Source: Paulinella micropora (Eukaryota > Cercozoa > Imbricatea > Euglyphida > Paulinellidae). From it: 64,000 nucleotides of DNA. Below, piece after piece: positions 49,140 through 57,478 of the stretch. Every line of letters starts with the position of its first letter. Within the stretch, counting starts at the first letter, position 1. A program made the position numbers and the translations under genes. Below the pieces are notes generated by a model. It was not told the origin of the DNA. It did not search any database and saw only the letters and a program-made list of their open reading frames with translations. The stretch is taken from assembly GCA_019918135.1 (NCBI GenBank), contig WBZZ01000699.1, forward strand, positions 1 through 64,000, written 5' to 3'.

Positions 49140-49520
49140 ACGGGCTCAGGGGGCTCAAGGAGAAAAAGAAGAAGAAAAGGTGGGGGGGGGGGGGGGGCGC
49201 CCCCCCCCCCTCTGTGGGCTCCAAACAAAGTTTACTTATTTTTGCCCCCCTTCAGCTCGTGCTGGCGGTGCTGGTTTCTCAGTGTCAAGTATAAGACTTT
49301 GTCGAGCTTTAATAACAAAAAATTCATACATTCTTGACGCGCCCGCTTCCCAGTGCCAAGATTAAAACCCTGTCAGGGATTCTTTTATTGATTTTTTCGT
49401 GTAAATTCTTAGCGCGCCCCGGCCCTCTCCCAGTTCTATGGCAGTGACAGCTCTTGTTTTTTTCAAGTTTCCGTCTTAGTTTTCAGTGCCAAGATTAAAA
49501 CTTTGTCAAGGATTTTTTTT
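49140..49520. repeat. long direct repeat, unit 2
   Basis: Same order of blocks as 48320-48720, with a longer G16-CGC-C12 palindrome (49182-49210). Confidence 0.8.
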
Positions 49521-49609
49521 TATTATTTTTTTGTACGTCCTAGAGCACCCCCGCCGAAAAACCTGGAAACATTGCCTTTTCCGGTCGTATCATAGTCGTG
49601 CAAGTTAGT

Positions 49610-49760
49610 TTTGGTCGAAGAATTCACGCTTTAGTTTGTTGAGCTTTGTCCTGATCGCCAATGAATTTTTGAGCATTTTAGTAAGGTCATTGCACTCCCT
49701 ATACCGCCGGCTGGACATCGCACCTGCCCGTACTTGGCAGATTCACCTTTTGCTAAGCGA
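49610..49760 (-). pseudogene. N-terminal scrap of the F-box/repeat gene at 45855-47843
   Basis: Matches about 47618-47650 joined directly to about 47775-47880, so the segment between is deleted. Contains the MSGRR.Y start region with several changes. Confidence 0.7.
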
Positions 49761-49854
49761 CTAGGAAGAAATCTAGCAGGTCTCACGGCGCCGGTTTTGC
49801 TTTCGTCCGTTAAGCTGCAACATCTGTCGCAGGCTCCCAAAGCCTGACACCAAC

Positions 49855-49960
49855 AACTGTCGGTGTACCTGGGCCTGCCGCTTTATTGCAAGGCCTTCTG
49901 GATGATTGATGAATGCGGCGGAGACCACGGCGATGCGGACCGGCTCGCGCGTGCCTTGGA
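49855..49960 (+). pseudogene. scrap of the 768-aa F-box-like family
   Basis: Plus-strand reading LGLPLYCKAFWMIDECG parallels SLGVPLHCGRFWLPD of the intact gene near 22190. No longer match around it. Confidence 0.5.
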
Positions 49961-50160
49961 CAAGATTAAAATTTTCTCAGTGATTTTATTAGTTTTTTCT
50001 TGCACCTTTTTAGCGCCAAAATTTTTTTTGTTGCGAAAATGACAGGTCTTGCGCACTCCCTCCCCCTTCGGAGAGAGGAGGGAACGGGGGCGCCCCTCTC
50101 TCTCTTCTTTTTTTTTGCACAAAATTTGTCGCCAAATTTGCGTATGTGCGCGCTCTAAAT

Positions 50161-50225
50161 TGATATGGCCGAAGAAGGCAGTATTGCCAAAAAAGCCTGA
50201 AACGCTGCCCTTTTCGGCCATATCA
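50161..50225. repeat. 64-bp hairpin repeat, copy 2
   Basis: TGATATGGCCGAAGAAGGCAG and its mirror arm CTGCCCTTTTCGGCCATATCA. Preceded by an AAATTTGTCGCCAAATTT inverted repeat at 50122, the same pairing as copy 1. Confidence 0.8.
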
Positions 50226-50344
50226 CATGCACAGACCGCCAAGCCGCCTTCGCTAAAAGCGCCATCAAGAAATGTACTCGTTCAGCCAGAGTCTCGATTC
50301 CAAATTAATTAACCAAGTCTAATCTCCCTGTCGAATTAAGTCAT

Positions 50345-51420
50345 CAAGTTGAGAGAGACTTTGGCGCCCGTCATTTCAACTAACGGAGCCAGAAGCTGCG
50401 TTCGCAGCTGCTTCCAGTGGGTGTGGGTGTAGGCAATGCCTGCCTGCACTGGTCGTGCCTGAGAGCCGCCAGGGTTTCTTTGAGCTCGCACAAGATCCTG
50501 TTCAACGGAGGGTACACGGAACCCTTTGTACGCCGCCGCCTCGAGGCGATCAAACAGCATCGCCACGTAACCTGCCAGCCTGCGCCGCACCTTGCTGTTC
50601 TGGAACCACGGGCGCGCATAGGGCCACACGTCGTTAGCGAACGGCATCGTGTTTTTGGCGAGGATCGCAAGCGGTCGCTCCGAACGCGCCGCGTCGCCCA
50701 GCGTGCCGGAGCAGACCAGGAACGTCCACAGCTCGGTCCACACCCCCGGCGGAGCGGCGCGGCAGTCGCCCGCCCGTGCCGGCGCGCGGCGAGCGGAAGT
50801 AGCGTATAATCGAAAACTGGCCCCGCAGCCCGTGGGTAGGCAGCGCGGGCCCGCGCGGAGGCCACAAGGGCGGAGGTGAGAGCGCGTCTTGGGTTGCATC
50901 AGGTCAAGCAACCAGAAGCGGCCGCAATGGAGCGGCACGCCCAAGGAGCACAGCCCGTGCCACACTAGGCGCTGCAGTTCAAAAAGGCCCGCAATGCGTT
51001 CGTAGTTAGGCCGTTCCGAAGTGTTGTCCAGGCAGACGCCCAAGCCGAGGACATAGGTTTGCAGCGCGGGGGTGCAGGCGCGGTCCCAGTCCAGCCCGCC
51101 CGCGTCTTCGTCGGGGCCAAGAGCTCAAAGCCCTCGCCACAGTCTGCCCAAGCCACCAAGAGCTCGGCGGCCGCGTACGAGTCGCAGTCCAGGGACAGGC
51201 GCGTGACGTGGCGGAACCAGGGAAGGGCCAGCTGCAACAGGCGTCGCTTGCGCGGGAGCAGCGGGGCCTGTGCGGGGTTATGGTCCCGGTCGTACTCGAG
51301 CGTGAGCGACGTGCAGAGCTGAGGGTAAACCTCGGCAGCCGTTGCGGCAACAGGTAGGCACGTAGCTGCTGCTGCCAGGCCCTCGACGTCCGCAGCAGCG
51401 ACACTAGTTCCAAGCAAAAA
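50345..51420 (-). pseudogene. decayed third copy of the 768-aa F-box-like protein
   Basis: Pieces of the family appear in order but with deletions and frame changes: VYPQLCTSLTLEYDRDHNPA and RLLQLALPWFRHVTRLSLDC (about 51330-51180), GFELLAP, then LQRLVWHGLCSLGVPLHCGR (about 50960), ELWTFLVCSGTLGDAARSE and RLAGYVAMLFDRLEAAAYKG, and a C-terminal QLLAPLVEMTGA near 50375. The central third is missing and there is no start. Close to the intact gene in residues, so decay is recent. Confidence 0.8.
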
Positions 51421-51815
51421 AAAAGGGGGGGGGGGAATTTTTTTTGTTTCATTTTCTCTTTCTCTCTTCTTTCTTTCCGCCAAGCCGCCTTCGCTAAAAG
51501 CGCCATCACCCCCCTCTGTGGGCTCCCAAAAAAGTTATGCTTATTTTCGCTCCTTCTTCAGACCGCAGTTCTGTGGCAATGACAGCTCGTGTTTCCTTTC
51601 AAGTTCCCTGTCTTAGTTTTCAGTGCCAAGATTAAAAATTTGTCAAGGATTTTTTTATTATTATTTTTTTTATACATCCTAGCGCGCCCCTGCCCCTCCT
51701 CCCCGCCTCTTCCCTCTCTCTCCCCAAATATGCGTATGTATGCGCCGGAATGATATGACCGAAAAATGCAGTATTGCCAGAAAAGCCTGGAAACGCTGCC
51801 TTTTTCAGCCCGATT
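51421..51815. repeat. repeat-rich spacer: partial long repeat and hairpin copy 3
   Basis: A partial copy of the 48-49 kb long repeat (about 51507-51690) is followed by a degenerate hairpin repeat (51751-51810, TGATATGACCGAAAAATGCAG). No gene seen. Confidence 0.65.
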
Positions 51816-53126
51816 TTAAACATGTAAAAAGTCAATGACGTAGCAAGAAGCCAACAGGTCGCAGACTAGCAGGCGGTGCGCATGGTCCCAGCCAAAATCT
51901 GCGAGGACTCCGTTGCGGTGGGAGGGCAGCTGGGCCTCATTTCTTTGCAGCGCTTGGAAGGATGGCAGCTGGCTAATATACAACTGGAAGTAGAGCCAGA
52001 GCTCTGCCTCTGTGGGCTCGGCGGGGGCCGTGCCACCAGCGGGGCCCAGTCGGTGCACGAGTTCGTAAGAAGCTGCCCAGGCAGCTAAAGGTTGTTGTCT
52101 ACTGTCCAGTAGGCGTCTTAGTTCCGGTAGTGCAAGACAGTTTTCGTGTAACTTGGCCGCGAGCTCCGGGTCCTTGCGCCCACGCGAACGGTCGACGCGC
52201 CAATGATAGCTTAAAAGGTTGGCCGCAGCTTCCAGGGGCGACGCGCCGAGCCCAGAGCCTAGGCCCAAGATTATATGACGAAGTTTGAAGGGGGGACCCT
52301 CGGCGCACTCGCGAAACACGACCTCTAGCGCACGACGCAACACCGCGTTTTTGTTTGGTCCTTGCACTCCGTCTGGCCGTCCGACTCGTAGCTCACGCTC
52401 GTCCACCAAATCCCCCCCCATGTCCAGCGTCAAGACCTGCAGAACCGGGACGTACGCGCGGAGGCAGGACCGCAGCGCCTGGCGCAATTCTCTGTTACTA
52501 GTGTTGTCGCAGCTGCCCCATCCCCCTGCGATGCCCCAGACGATAAGTCCAAGCTCTGACCCTGTTTGCCGCGCATGGGCTAGGGCGAGGGCTTCTGACT
52601 CTGCGAGCAGCGTGCGCTGCTTGAAATGATTGCTCTGGAGAGCCTCCTCTGGTTGTTGCCCCGGAGGAAGCAACTCTGCAAAGTCGCCTCGTAGCGCAGC
52701 CAGCAGCTCGGCACGCTCATGGGCGCGCACACGCAGCAGCCCAGGCCCGACGACTTCGTGTACCATAAAACTCAGGTACTTATCTACGAGTGCTCCGTCG
52801 CGCAGCCCGCGCCTCATACACACCCCACCCTGTACACAATCCCGGCTTAGCGCAGCCTTGTAGTCCCAGAGCGTGTAGCCCGGTTGCAGCACTATCCAGC
52901 GACAACTTCCTTGCTCGGCGCAGCCGAGCGCGCGGGCCAAGGCGAACGCCAAGGTCGTGGCCGCCCCCCCCTCCCCAGCAGCGTCCAGGCCACCAAGACT
53001 TATCACCAGACGTGTCTCCGCGACTCGGCCACCTACTGTAACAACCGACGCGTCTCGGGTGATGTCTTTAGCGCCGCCGTCGCCGTCGCCAGCCTCTCTG
53101 TTTTTGCGAGTAAGAGCTCCGCCCAT
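51816..53126 (-). CDS. DUF1152-like protein (436 aa), tentative
   Basis: ATG 53126 (MGGALTRKNREAG) is the first good start. The glycine-rich GGLDAAGEGGAATTLAFALA (residues about 44-64), a central LTLDMGGDLVDEREL, and IILGLGSGLGASPLEAAANL follow the spacing I know from DUF1152 proteins (GGGGD..., DxGGDxL, GLGxDGE). The same N-terminal motif could be mistaken for a P-loop but lacks the GKS/T core. Function of DUF1152 is unknown. Complete, TAA stop. Divergent from the gene at 53388 across a G/C palindrome. Confidence 0.5.
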   Translation of the reverse strand: MGGALTRKNREAGDGDGGAKDITRDASVVTVGGRVAETRLVISLGGLDAAGEGGAATTLAFALARALGCAEQGSCRWIVLQPGYTLWDYKAALSRDCVQGGVCMRRGLRDGALVDKYLSFMVHEVVGPGLLRVRAHERAELLAALRGDFAELLPPGQQPEEALQSNHFKQRTLLAESEALALAHARQTGSELGLIVWGIAGGWGSCDNTSNRELRQALRSCLRAYVPVLQVLTLDMGGDLVDERELRVGRPDGVQGPNKNAVLRRALEVVFRECAEGPPFKLRHIILGLGSGLGASPLEAAANLLSYHWRVDRSRGRKDPELAAKLHENCLALPELRRLLDSRQQPLAAWAASYELVHRLGPAGGTAPAEPTEAELWLYFQLYISQLPSFQALQRNEAQLPSHRNGVLADFGWDHAHRLLVCDLLASCYVIDFLHV

Positions 53127-53227
53127 CCCCTGTGTTCTTACTAGCACATTTGCCCAAGGTATAAAGCCGAAATTCCCAAGGGAAAGCAAGAGGTTTATAC
53201 GTTTTGTCGGAAGGAGGTATGGTGTGT

Positions 53228-53261
53228 GGGGGGGGGGGGGGAGCGCCCCCCCCCCCCCCCC
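53228..53261. repeat. G14-AGCG-C18 palindrome in a divergent promoter
   Basis: 100 bp from ATG 53126 and about 130 bp from ATG 53388. Another G14 run lies at about 53299. Confidence 0.85.
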
Positions 53262-53387
53262 GCGCCACTTTGTGGAGCCTCCCTCCTCCCCGGCTTAGGG
53301 GGGGGGGGGGGGAAGAGGGAAAGGGGGGGGGGCAGAGAGCTCCGGCCAAAAAGTATTTTTTATTAAAAAGTAACAAGAAAATGATTG

Positions 53388-54209
53388 ATGCATGTTATGT
53401 CCATCGGGCGTAGCATCGCGGCAACGCAACTTATCACGGCGTTGAGCCTTTTTAGCAGGTTGCTGCTTGGCGTACAGAAAAGAGGTCTGGCGCCGAGCGA
53501 TGAGCAGTTGCAAAATCCCACCCCTGAGCTCCAGGAAGAACTTGCGGGTTGTCAAGCTCCATACCGCACAAGGGGAGACCTGTGCCGAATTTACGTGGCG
53601 CGCAAGGTCCTGTTTTCTATCAACCAGGCTTTGTACAAAGAATTGGTGGAGGCCCTAACCGCGGAGATCGATGCCTTGCAAACCGGGAACAGCCAACGCC
53701 TCCGCCTGCTGCAGGAATTCTGTTCGAGTGACTGCGCGGAAAGCAAGCGCAGGTTCTATCGCAACAAGCACAGGCAAAGCCCCTGTGAACAACGAGCTGC
53801 AAAACTAGAGTGGCAAACAGCAGAGCGCGGAATGCTGCGCGACAGCGCGCTTTGCACTCTGGCCTGCCTGGATGCTACGGAACGCGAGCGGGCGTTTTGG
53901 CTAGACTTTTTGTGCAGACGGCTGCACTCCCTGCCCCCGGCTGTGGCCCTGGAACAGGTATATCCGCTAATTCCGCCTCTGGCCCAAGCCCAGGTCTTGG
54001 ACAACCTGCGTTTTGTTCTGCCTTATTTGTTGGGTCCCTACATGGCCCTGCTGGGCCAATTGGCTCGCCAGGGAGAGTGCGTCTTGATCCTAGACGCGCT
54101 AGAGGCGCAAGGTTTTGGGGATCTCTGTGGCTGGCGCGCCGAGGTTTTGTCTTTTTTGGAAGACATTTTGCCAAGTTTATTGGTGCGCCAATGCATTGCG
54201 CAATATTAA
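53388..54209 (+). CDS. unknown helical protein (273 aa)
   Basis: ATG 53388 (or 53397). The N-terminus has a moderately hydrophobic stretch (TQLITALSLFSRLLLGV) that might be a signal anchor. The rest is alpha-helical with clustered charges (KRRFYRNKHR) and a hydrophobic C-terminal part (LRFVLPYLLGPYMALLGQLA). TAA stop. No family recognised. Confidence 0.6.
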   Translation: MHVMSIGRSIAATQLITALSLFSRLLLGVQKRGLAPSDEQLQNPTPELQEELAGCQAPYRTRGDLCRIYVARKVLFSINQALYKELVEALTAEIDALQTGNSQRLRLLQEFCSSDCAESKRRFYRNKHRQSPCEQRAAKLEWQTAERGMLRDSALCTLACLDATERERAFWLDFLCRRLHSLPPAVALEQVYPLIPPLAQAQVLDNLRFVLPYLLGPYMALLGQLARQGECVLILDALEAQGFGDLCGWRAEVLSFLEDILPSLLVRQCIAQY

Positions 54210-54355
54210 AGAAGAAACCAGCTTTCAAACCTCCCGCGGAAAAAGAAGGAAGGGAAGTGAACGGGGGCGCCCCTCTCCCCCTCTCTCCCCCTGCCCCCTC
54301 TTAGTTCTCAGTGCCACTCTTGGCTTTTTCCTCCATGCTCTTTGTATTATAAAAC

Positions 54356-54361
54356 AATAAA
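54356..54361 (+). terminator. AATAAA signal
   Basis: In ACAATAAAATC, 147 bp after the stop at 54209 and 35 bp before the next start. It may instead be promoter-proximal AT sequence. Confidence 0.3.
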
Positions 54362-54395
54362 ATCTTTTTCAAGAAAAAAAGAAAAGGGGCCACAC

Positions 54396-56222
54396 ATGTC
54401 TACAGGCAAGAGAACCTGCCCCCACGGCGTTAGCGTAGCGGCAGGTAAGAGCGGCGGTCGGCTGCCACCGTTTTGGCTAGAGGCTCTAAAGTACCAAGTA
54501 AAGCACAACCGCCAGGAAATTGTGTTGGACGCCGCGACGCTAGACCCTAGCAACGAAGACCTACAAGAGATTTTGCGTCAACCCCAACAGGAAAAGTTTG
54601 GCTTACAAGTGCGCTGCCGAGGCGCGAAGGACTTGGCCAAACTGGAGAAGCTATTTGAGCAGATTAATATTGGTGGGTGTGTCGGGCGCTTGGAAATACG
54701 CGATCTGAAGCTGAAAAAAGAAAAGGCTCGGAGCTTCAAGCTCGGCCAAGGAATCGACGGCTTAGTGCTTGTCGATTGCCGACGTGTACAGTTTCAGCTC
54801 GACGAAGAACAATATAGGCTCTTAGATGAAGCACGAGTGTTGGGAAAGAGAGCAGCAAGCTGCTTAATCAAACCGAGGCCGGAATTTGCTAGCTACACTC
54901 GAACTAAACGATTGACGACGCGTTATACTTTGCCAAAAGCTCGTGCGGGTTTCGGTGAGCCTGCCTACGCAGAGTTAGAAGACGTATCGTGGGTGCGCCG
55001 CGATCAAGTGGTCGACTTGGAAGTCATTCTTTTGGGGGCTTGTGGTTATCCAAACATCGACTTTAATTTCAGTTTTGGACACACCATCTGGCCTTGTCTC
55101 CAGACCTTTCGCTTGCGTTCCCCCGAGGGAGCGCGCATTATTGCAGAAAATACTACGGGCGCCCTTGCTGAGCGGAAAGGATTCGTTGACATTGGCGGCC
55201 CAGAAGCTGTGTGGGAAATTGTAAAGCTCTATCGGCCTTCAGACGACGTATATGAATTATCCCGCCCAAGGCTAGATGCACTTTTTAATATCCGGCAGCG
55301 ACGTCAGGGTCAGCGACGTCCGGGTCACACACATGGAATGCAATTAAGGAGTGAGGGAGAACAACGCGGGGAAACGCCCAAGAATTATGGTTATTTGCGT
55401 GAGCTGGAGCTGGAGGGGTTCCTGCTGCAAGCCGGCGTTTTTGACACGTTCTTGGCTGGACTGCCCGTGTCAGCCCCCAAGAAGGACGCGGTTCTGCGCC
55501 TAGTGTGCTGCAGGCCATCGGGGCTTAGCACACCGGTTGAAATGGCAGACAAGCTAAGAAAGCTGCTGCCCTGGCTGGTAGAGCTTGGCCTGCACGACTG
55601 TGATTTTGTCGACGACAGGTTTTTGCAGGTTTTATTTGCCGCAAAGACTTGTTGTGATAACAAAAAAAAAAGCTTAGAGCACCTGCAGCGTCTGGACCTC
55701 TCTGGCACGTCTATTACTTCTAATAGGTGGTGGCCTAGTGGTGGTTTGCTAAACCATGTCCAAAGCTTGCAGGTGCCCAACCTTAGAAACCTGCCTGATT
55801 TGGACGAGGCTGGTGCTACACTAGAAAATCTTACGGAACTGTGCGTGGAGCAACCCTGCCCACTTGATCTTGTTCTACTCCGAGTGCCAGTATCTGTAAA
55901 GACGCTGAAACTTCGTTTAAAAGAAAAGCCCGATAGCGACTGGTGTCAGAAATTCTGGCAAATGCTACAGCTACTACAGGAATGTTGTCTGTGCGACGAC
56001 CTTTCGTCGGACGGGATGAGCCTCGGGTTGGCAAAGGATCTGTGGGGAAAGCTATCGGGGGATCGTCGCACATATCCTGTCCTACTTGATTTGCGCAGAA
56101 CAAATCTGAATCTGGAAGAGCTGCACCCGTTTCTCGACGAGACATCCAGGCAGGGTAGGGCCGTCATGATGTTTGACCTGCCCCCCGCCCAGCCCGCAGC
56201 GCGACCTTGCCAAGCTTTTTAA
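54396..56222 (+). CDS. leucine-rich-repeat-like protein, paralogue of 18706-20439 (608 aa)
   Basis: I choose ATG 54396 (MSTGKRTCPHGVSV) over an in-frame codon at 54342 that lies in AT-rich leader. Order matches the paralogue: ALKYQVKHNRQEIVLDA, an acidic linker, LRELELEGFLLQAG, LGLHDCDFVDDRFLQVL, LQRLDLSGTSITSN, then LLDLRRTNLNLEEL and MMFDLP at the end. The sequence is intact and AT-richer than its paralogue. AATAAA lies 33 bp after the TAA. Likely a binding scaffold of unknown partner. Confidence 0.75.
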   Translation: MSTGKRTCPHGVSVAAGKSGGRLPPFWLEALKYQVKHNRQEIVLDAATLDPSNEDLQEILRQPQQEKFGLQVRCRGAKDLAKLEKLFEQINIGGCVGRLEIRDLKLKKEKARSFKLGQGIDGLVLVDCRRVQFQLDEEQYRLLDEARVLGKRAASCLIKPRPEFASYTRTKRLTTRYTLPKARAGFGEPAYAELEDVSWVRRDQVVDLEVILLGACGYPNIDFNFSFGHTIWPCLQTFRLRSPEGARIIAENTTGALAERKGFVDIGGPEAVWEIVKLYRPSDDVYELSRPRLDALFNIRQRRQGQRRPGHTHGMQLRSEGEQRGETPKNYGYLRELELEGFLLQAGVFDTFLAGLPVSAPKKDAVLRLVCCRPSGLSTPVEMADKLRKLLPWLVELGLHDCDFVDDRFLQVLFAAKTCCDNKKKSLEHLQRLDLSGTSITSNRWWPSGGLLNHVQSLQVPNLRNLPDLDEAGATLENLTELCVEQPCPLDLVLLRVPVSVKTLKLRLKEKPDSDWCQKFWQMLQLLQECCLCDDLSSDGMSLGLAKDLWGKLSGDRRTYPVLLDLRRTNLNLEELHPFLDETSRQGRAVMMFDLPPAQPAARPCQAF

Positions 56223-56276
56223 TTGATAACGACTATTTTTTAATACACTGGCTTAATAAAAAGAAAGAGCTAGAAA

Positions 56277-56861
56277 TCAAGGCCACTTCCTCTTTTTTAG
56301 TTGTGTCCGCCTTTGTTGTAAATACCCAATCCTTGCCTCCACTTCTTGTGAGTCGAATTCAGGACCCACAAATTCCAGGAGCCGGGCGGCTGAGACCTGC
56401 AATTTGCTGCGAAGCCTGCCGCAATGACTGCAGCGCCTCTTTCGTAGCTTAACCCTAAAGTAACTTTGCAAATCCTCTTCTCTTTGGTTATATTCGTCTC
56501 TCCCGTGTAAGATCATGCTCGGGATTTGAATTACCATAGAAATCACCTGGCGCTTAGCCTTGTCGCAGCAGACCTCTTTCTGGCCTTGCAGCAAGCCGTA
56601 AAAGATACGCGCCCGCAACTTATCCAGGGCCGTCGCCGGGACCAGACACCAAGCCACCGCTGCTCTAAAGGCGCGACACACGCGAGACAAGCTGGCAGCG
56701 GCTGAGTAATAGGCAACGACATCCTCCCCGACTTGAGGCTTGTGTTTGTTACCCAAGACCCACGATATGACCAGGCGCGACAACACGGGGATAGTCTGTA
56801 GGGTTGATTGCGGACGAAAAGCAGGCACGTCGTCCAGCCGCCGGCGACGAGGGCTGAGCAT
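56277..56861 (-). CDS. small F-box-like protein (194 aa), tentative
   Basis: ATG 56861 (MLSPRRRRLDDVP). Residues about 22-80 (IPVLSRLVISWVLGN, then AASLSRVCRAFRAAVAW) resemble an F-box with its trailing helix. The C-terminal third holds a CSHCGRLRSKL cysteine pair and a basic tail. TGA stop. Runs tail-to-tail with the LRR gene and is followed by another small minus-strand gene 38 bp upstream. Could equally be an orphan. Confidence 0.45.
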   Translation of the reverse strand: MLSPRRRRLDDVPAFRPQSTLQTIPVLSRLVISWVLGNKHKPQVGEDVVAYYSAAASLSRVCRAFRAAVAWCLVPATALDKLRARIFYGLLQGQKEVCCDKAKRQVISMVIQIPSMILHGRDEYNQREEDLQSYFRVKLRKRRCSHCGRLRSKLQVSAARLLEFVGPEFDSQEVEARIGYLQQRRTQLKKRKWP

Positions 56862-56898
56862 CCGTCTGTGTTTACAACAAAAGAAAAACACCGGGGGC

Positions 56899-57354
56899 TT
56901 ATGCCCGGCGTGCCTCAGCTATGATGTCTCGCAACAGTAGCGCCAGGTCGGGTTCGATTTTGGGTCGTACGTTGCTAATTACGTACTTTAAATCAGCTTC
57001 TGTCATTCGCAGGAGATCTGGTAGATTGCGATATCTCAGAGCTCGCAAGACCAAGTCCTGCGAGCGATTCTCCACACCCTGGGCTTGCAGCCTTGTGCGC
57101 AACCACAGCTGTGCATCCTGGTGTAAGCCGCTGGGGGGGCTGCGGGGCTCTGGCTGCGAAATCGCTAGTTCTTGCTCCTGTGCGGCAAGCACGGGCTGCC
57201 AGGGCAGTCTTGGCGTGCCTTGCCTCTTTTCTTTGCTTGTTTTTCCCGCCCCTTCTTCTCCGCCTTGTGGCTCAATCTGCAAACCGGCAGATTCAGATTC
57301 GACTCTGGATCGCCAGGAGCTTAGGAGGCCCTCAAAGCCACTTTGCGCACTCAT
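56899..57354 (-). CDS. small protein with SAM-like C-terminal domain (151 aa), tentative
   Basis: ATG 57354 (MSAQSGFEGLLSSWRSR). The N-terminal half is Glu/Gln/Pro-rich and probably disordered. Residues about 85-150 (LWLRTRLQAQGVENRS, then LPDLLRMTEADLKYVI) have the helix pattern of a SAM domain, used for oligomerisation. TAA stop. Confidence 0.45.
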   Translation of the reverse strand: MSAQSGFEGLLSSWRSRVESESAGLQIEPQGGEEGAGKTSKEKRQGTPRLPWQPVLAAQEQELAISQPEPRSPPSGLHQDAQLWLRTRLQAQGVENRSQDLVLRALRYRNLPDLLRMTEADLKYVISNVRPKIEPDLALLLRDIIAEARRA

Positions 57355-57424
57355 TTTAAGCTTCTGTAAAAAACTTTTCTTTTGTGTTGGGGGGGACAAG
57401 GGGGGGCAGAGATAGGAGAAAGCT

Positions 57425-57435
57425 CCCCCCCCCCC
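57425..57435. repeat. C11 homopolymer upstream of the SAM-like gene
   Basis: 70 bp upstream of ATG 57354, followed by ACCCACCCCCC. Confidence 0.75.
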
Positions 57436-57478
57436 ACCCACCCCCCTGCACACACATGAACTCATTTCCTCCCTGCCC

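Noticed and set aside
51816..53126. P-loop ATPase (ParA-like) reading of GGLDAAGEGGAATTLA
   Set aside because: No GKS/T; the rest of the protein fits DUF1152 spacing better.
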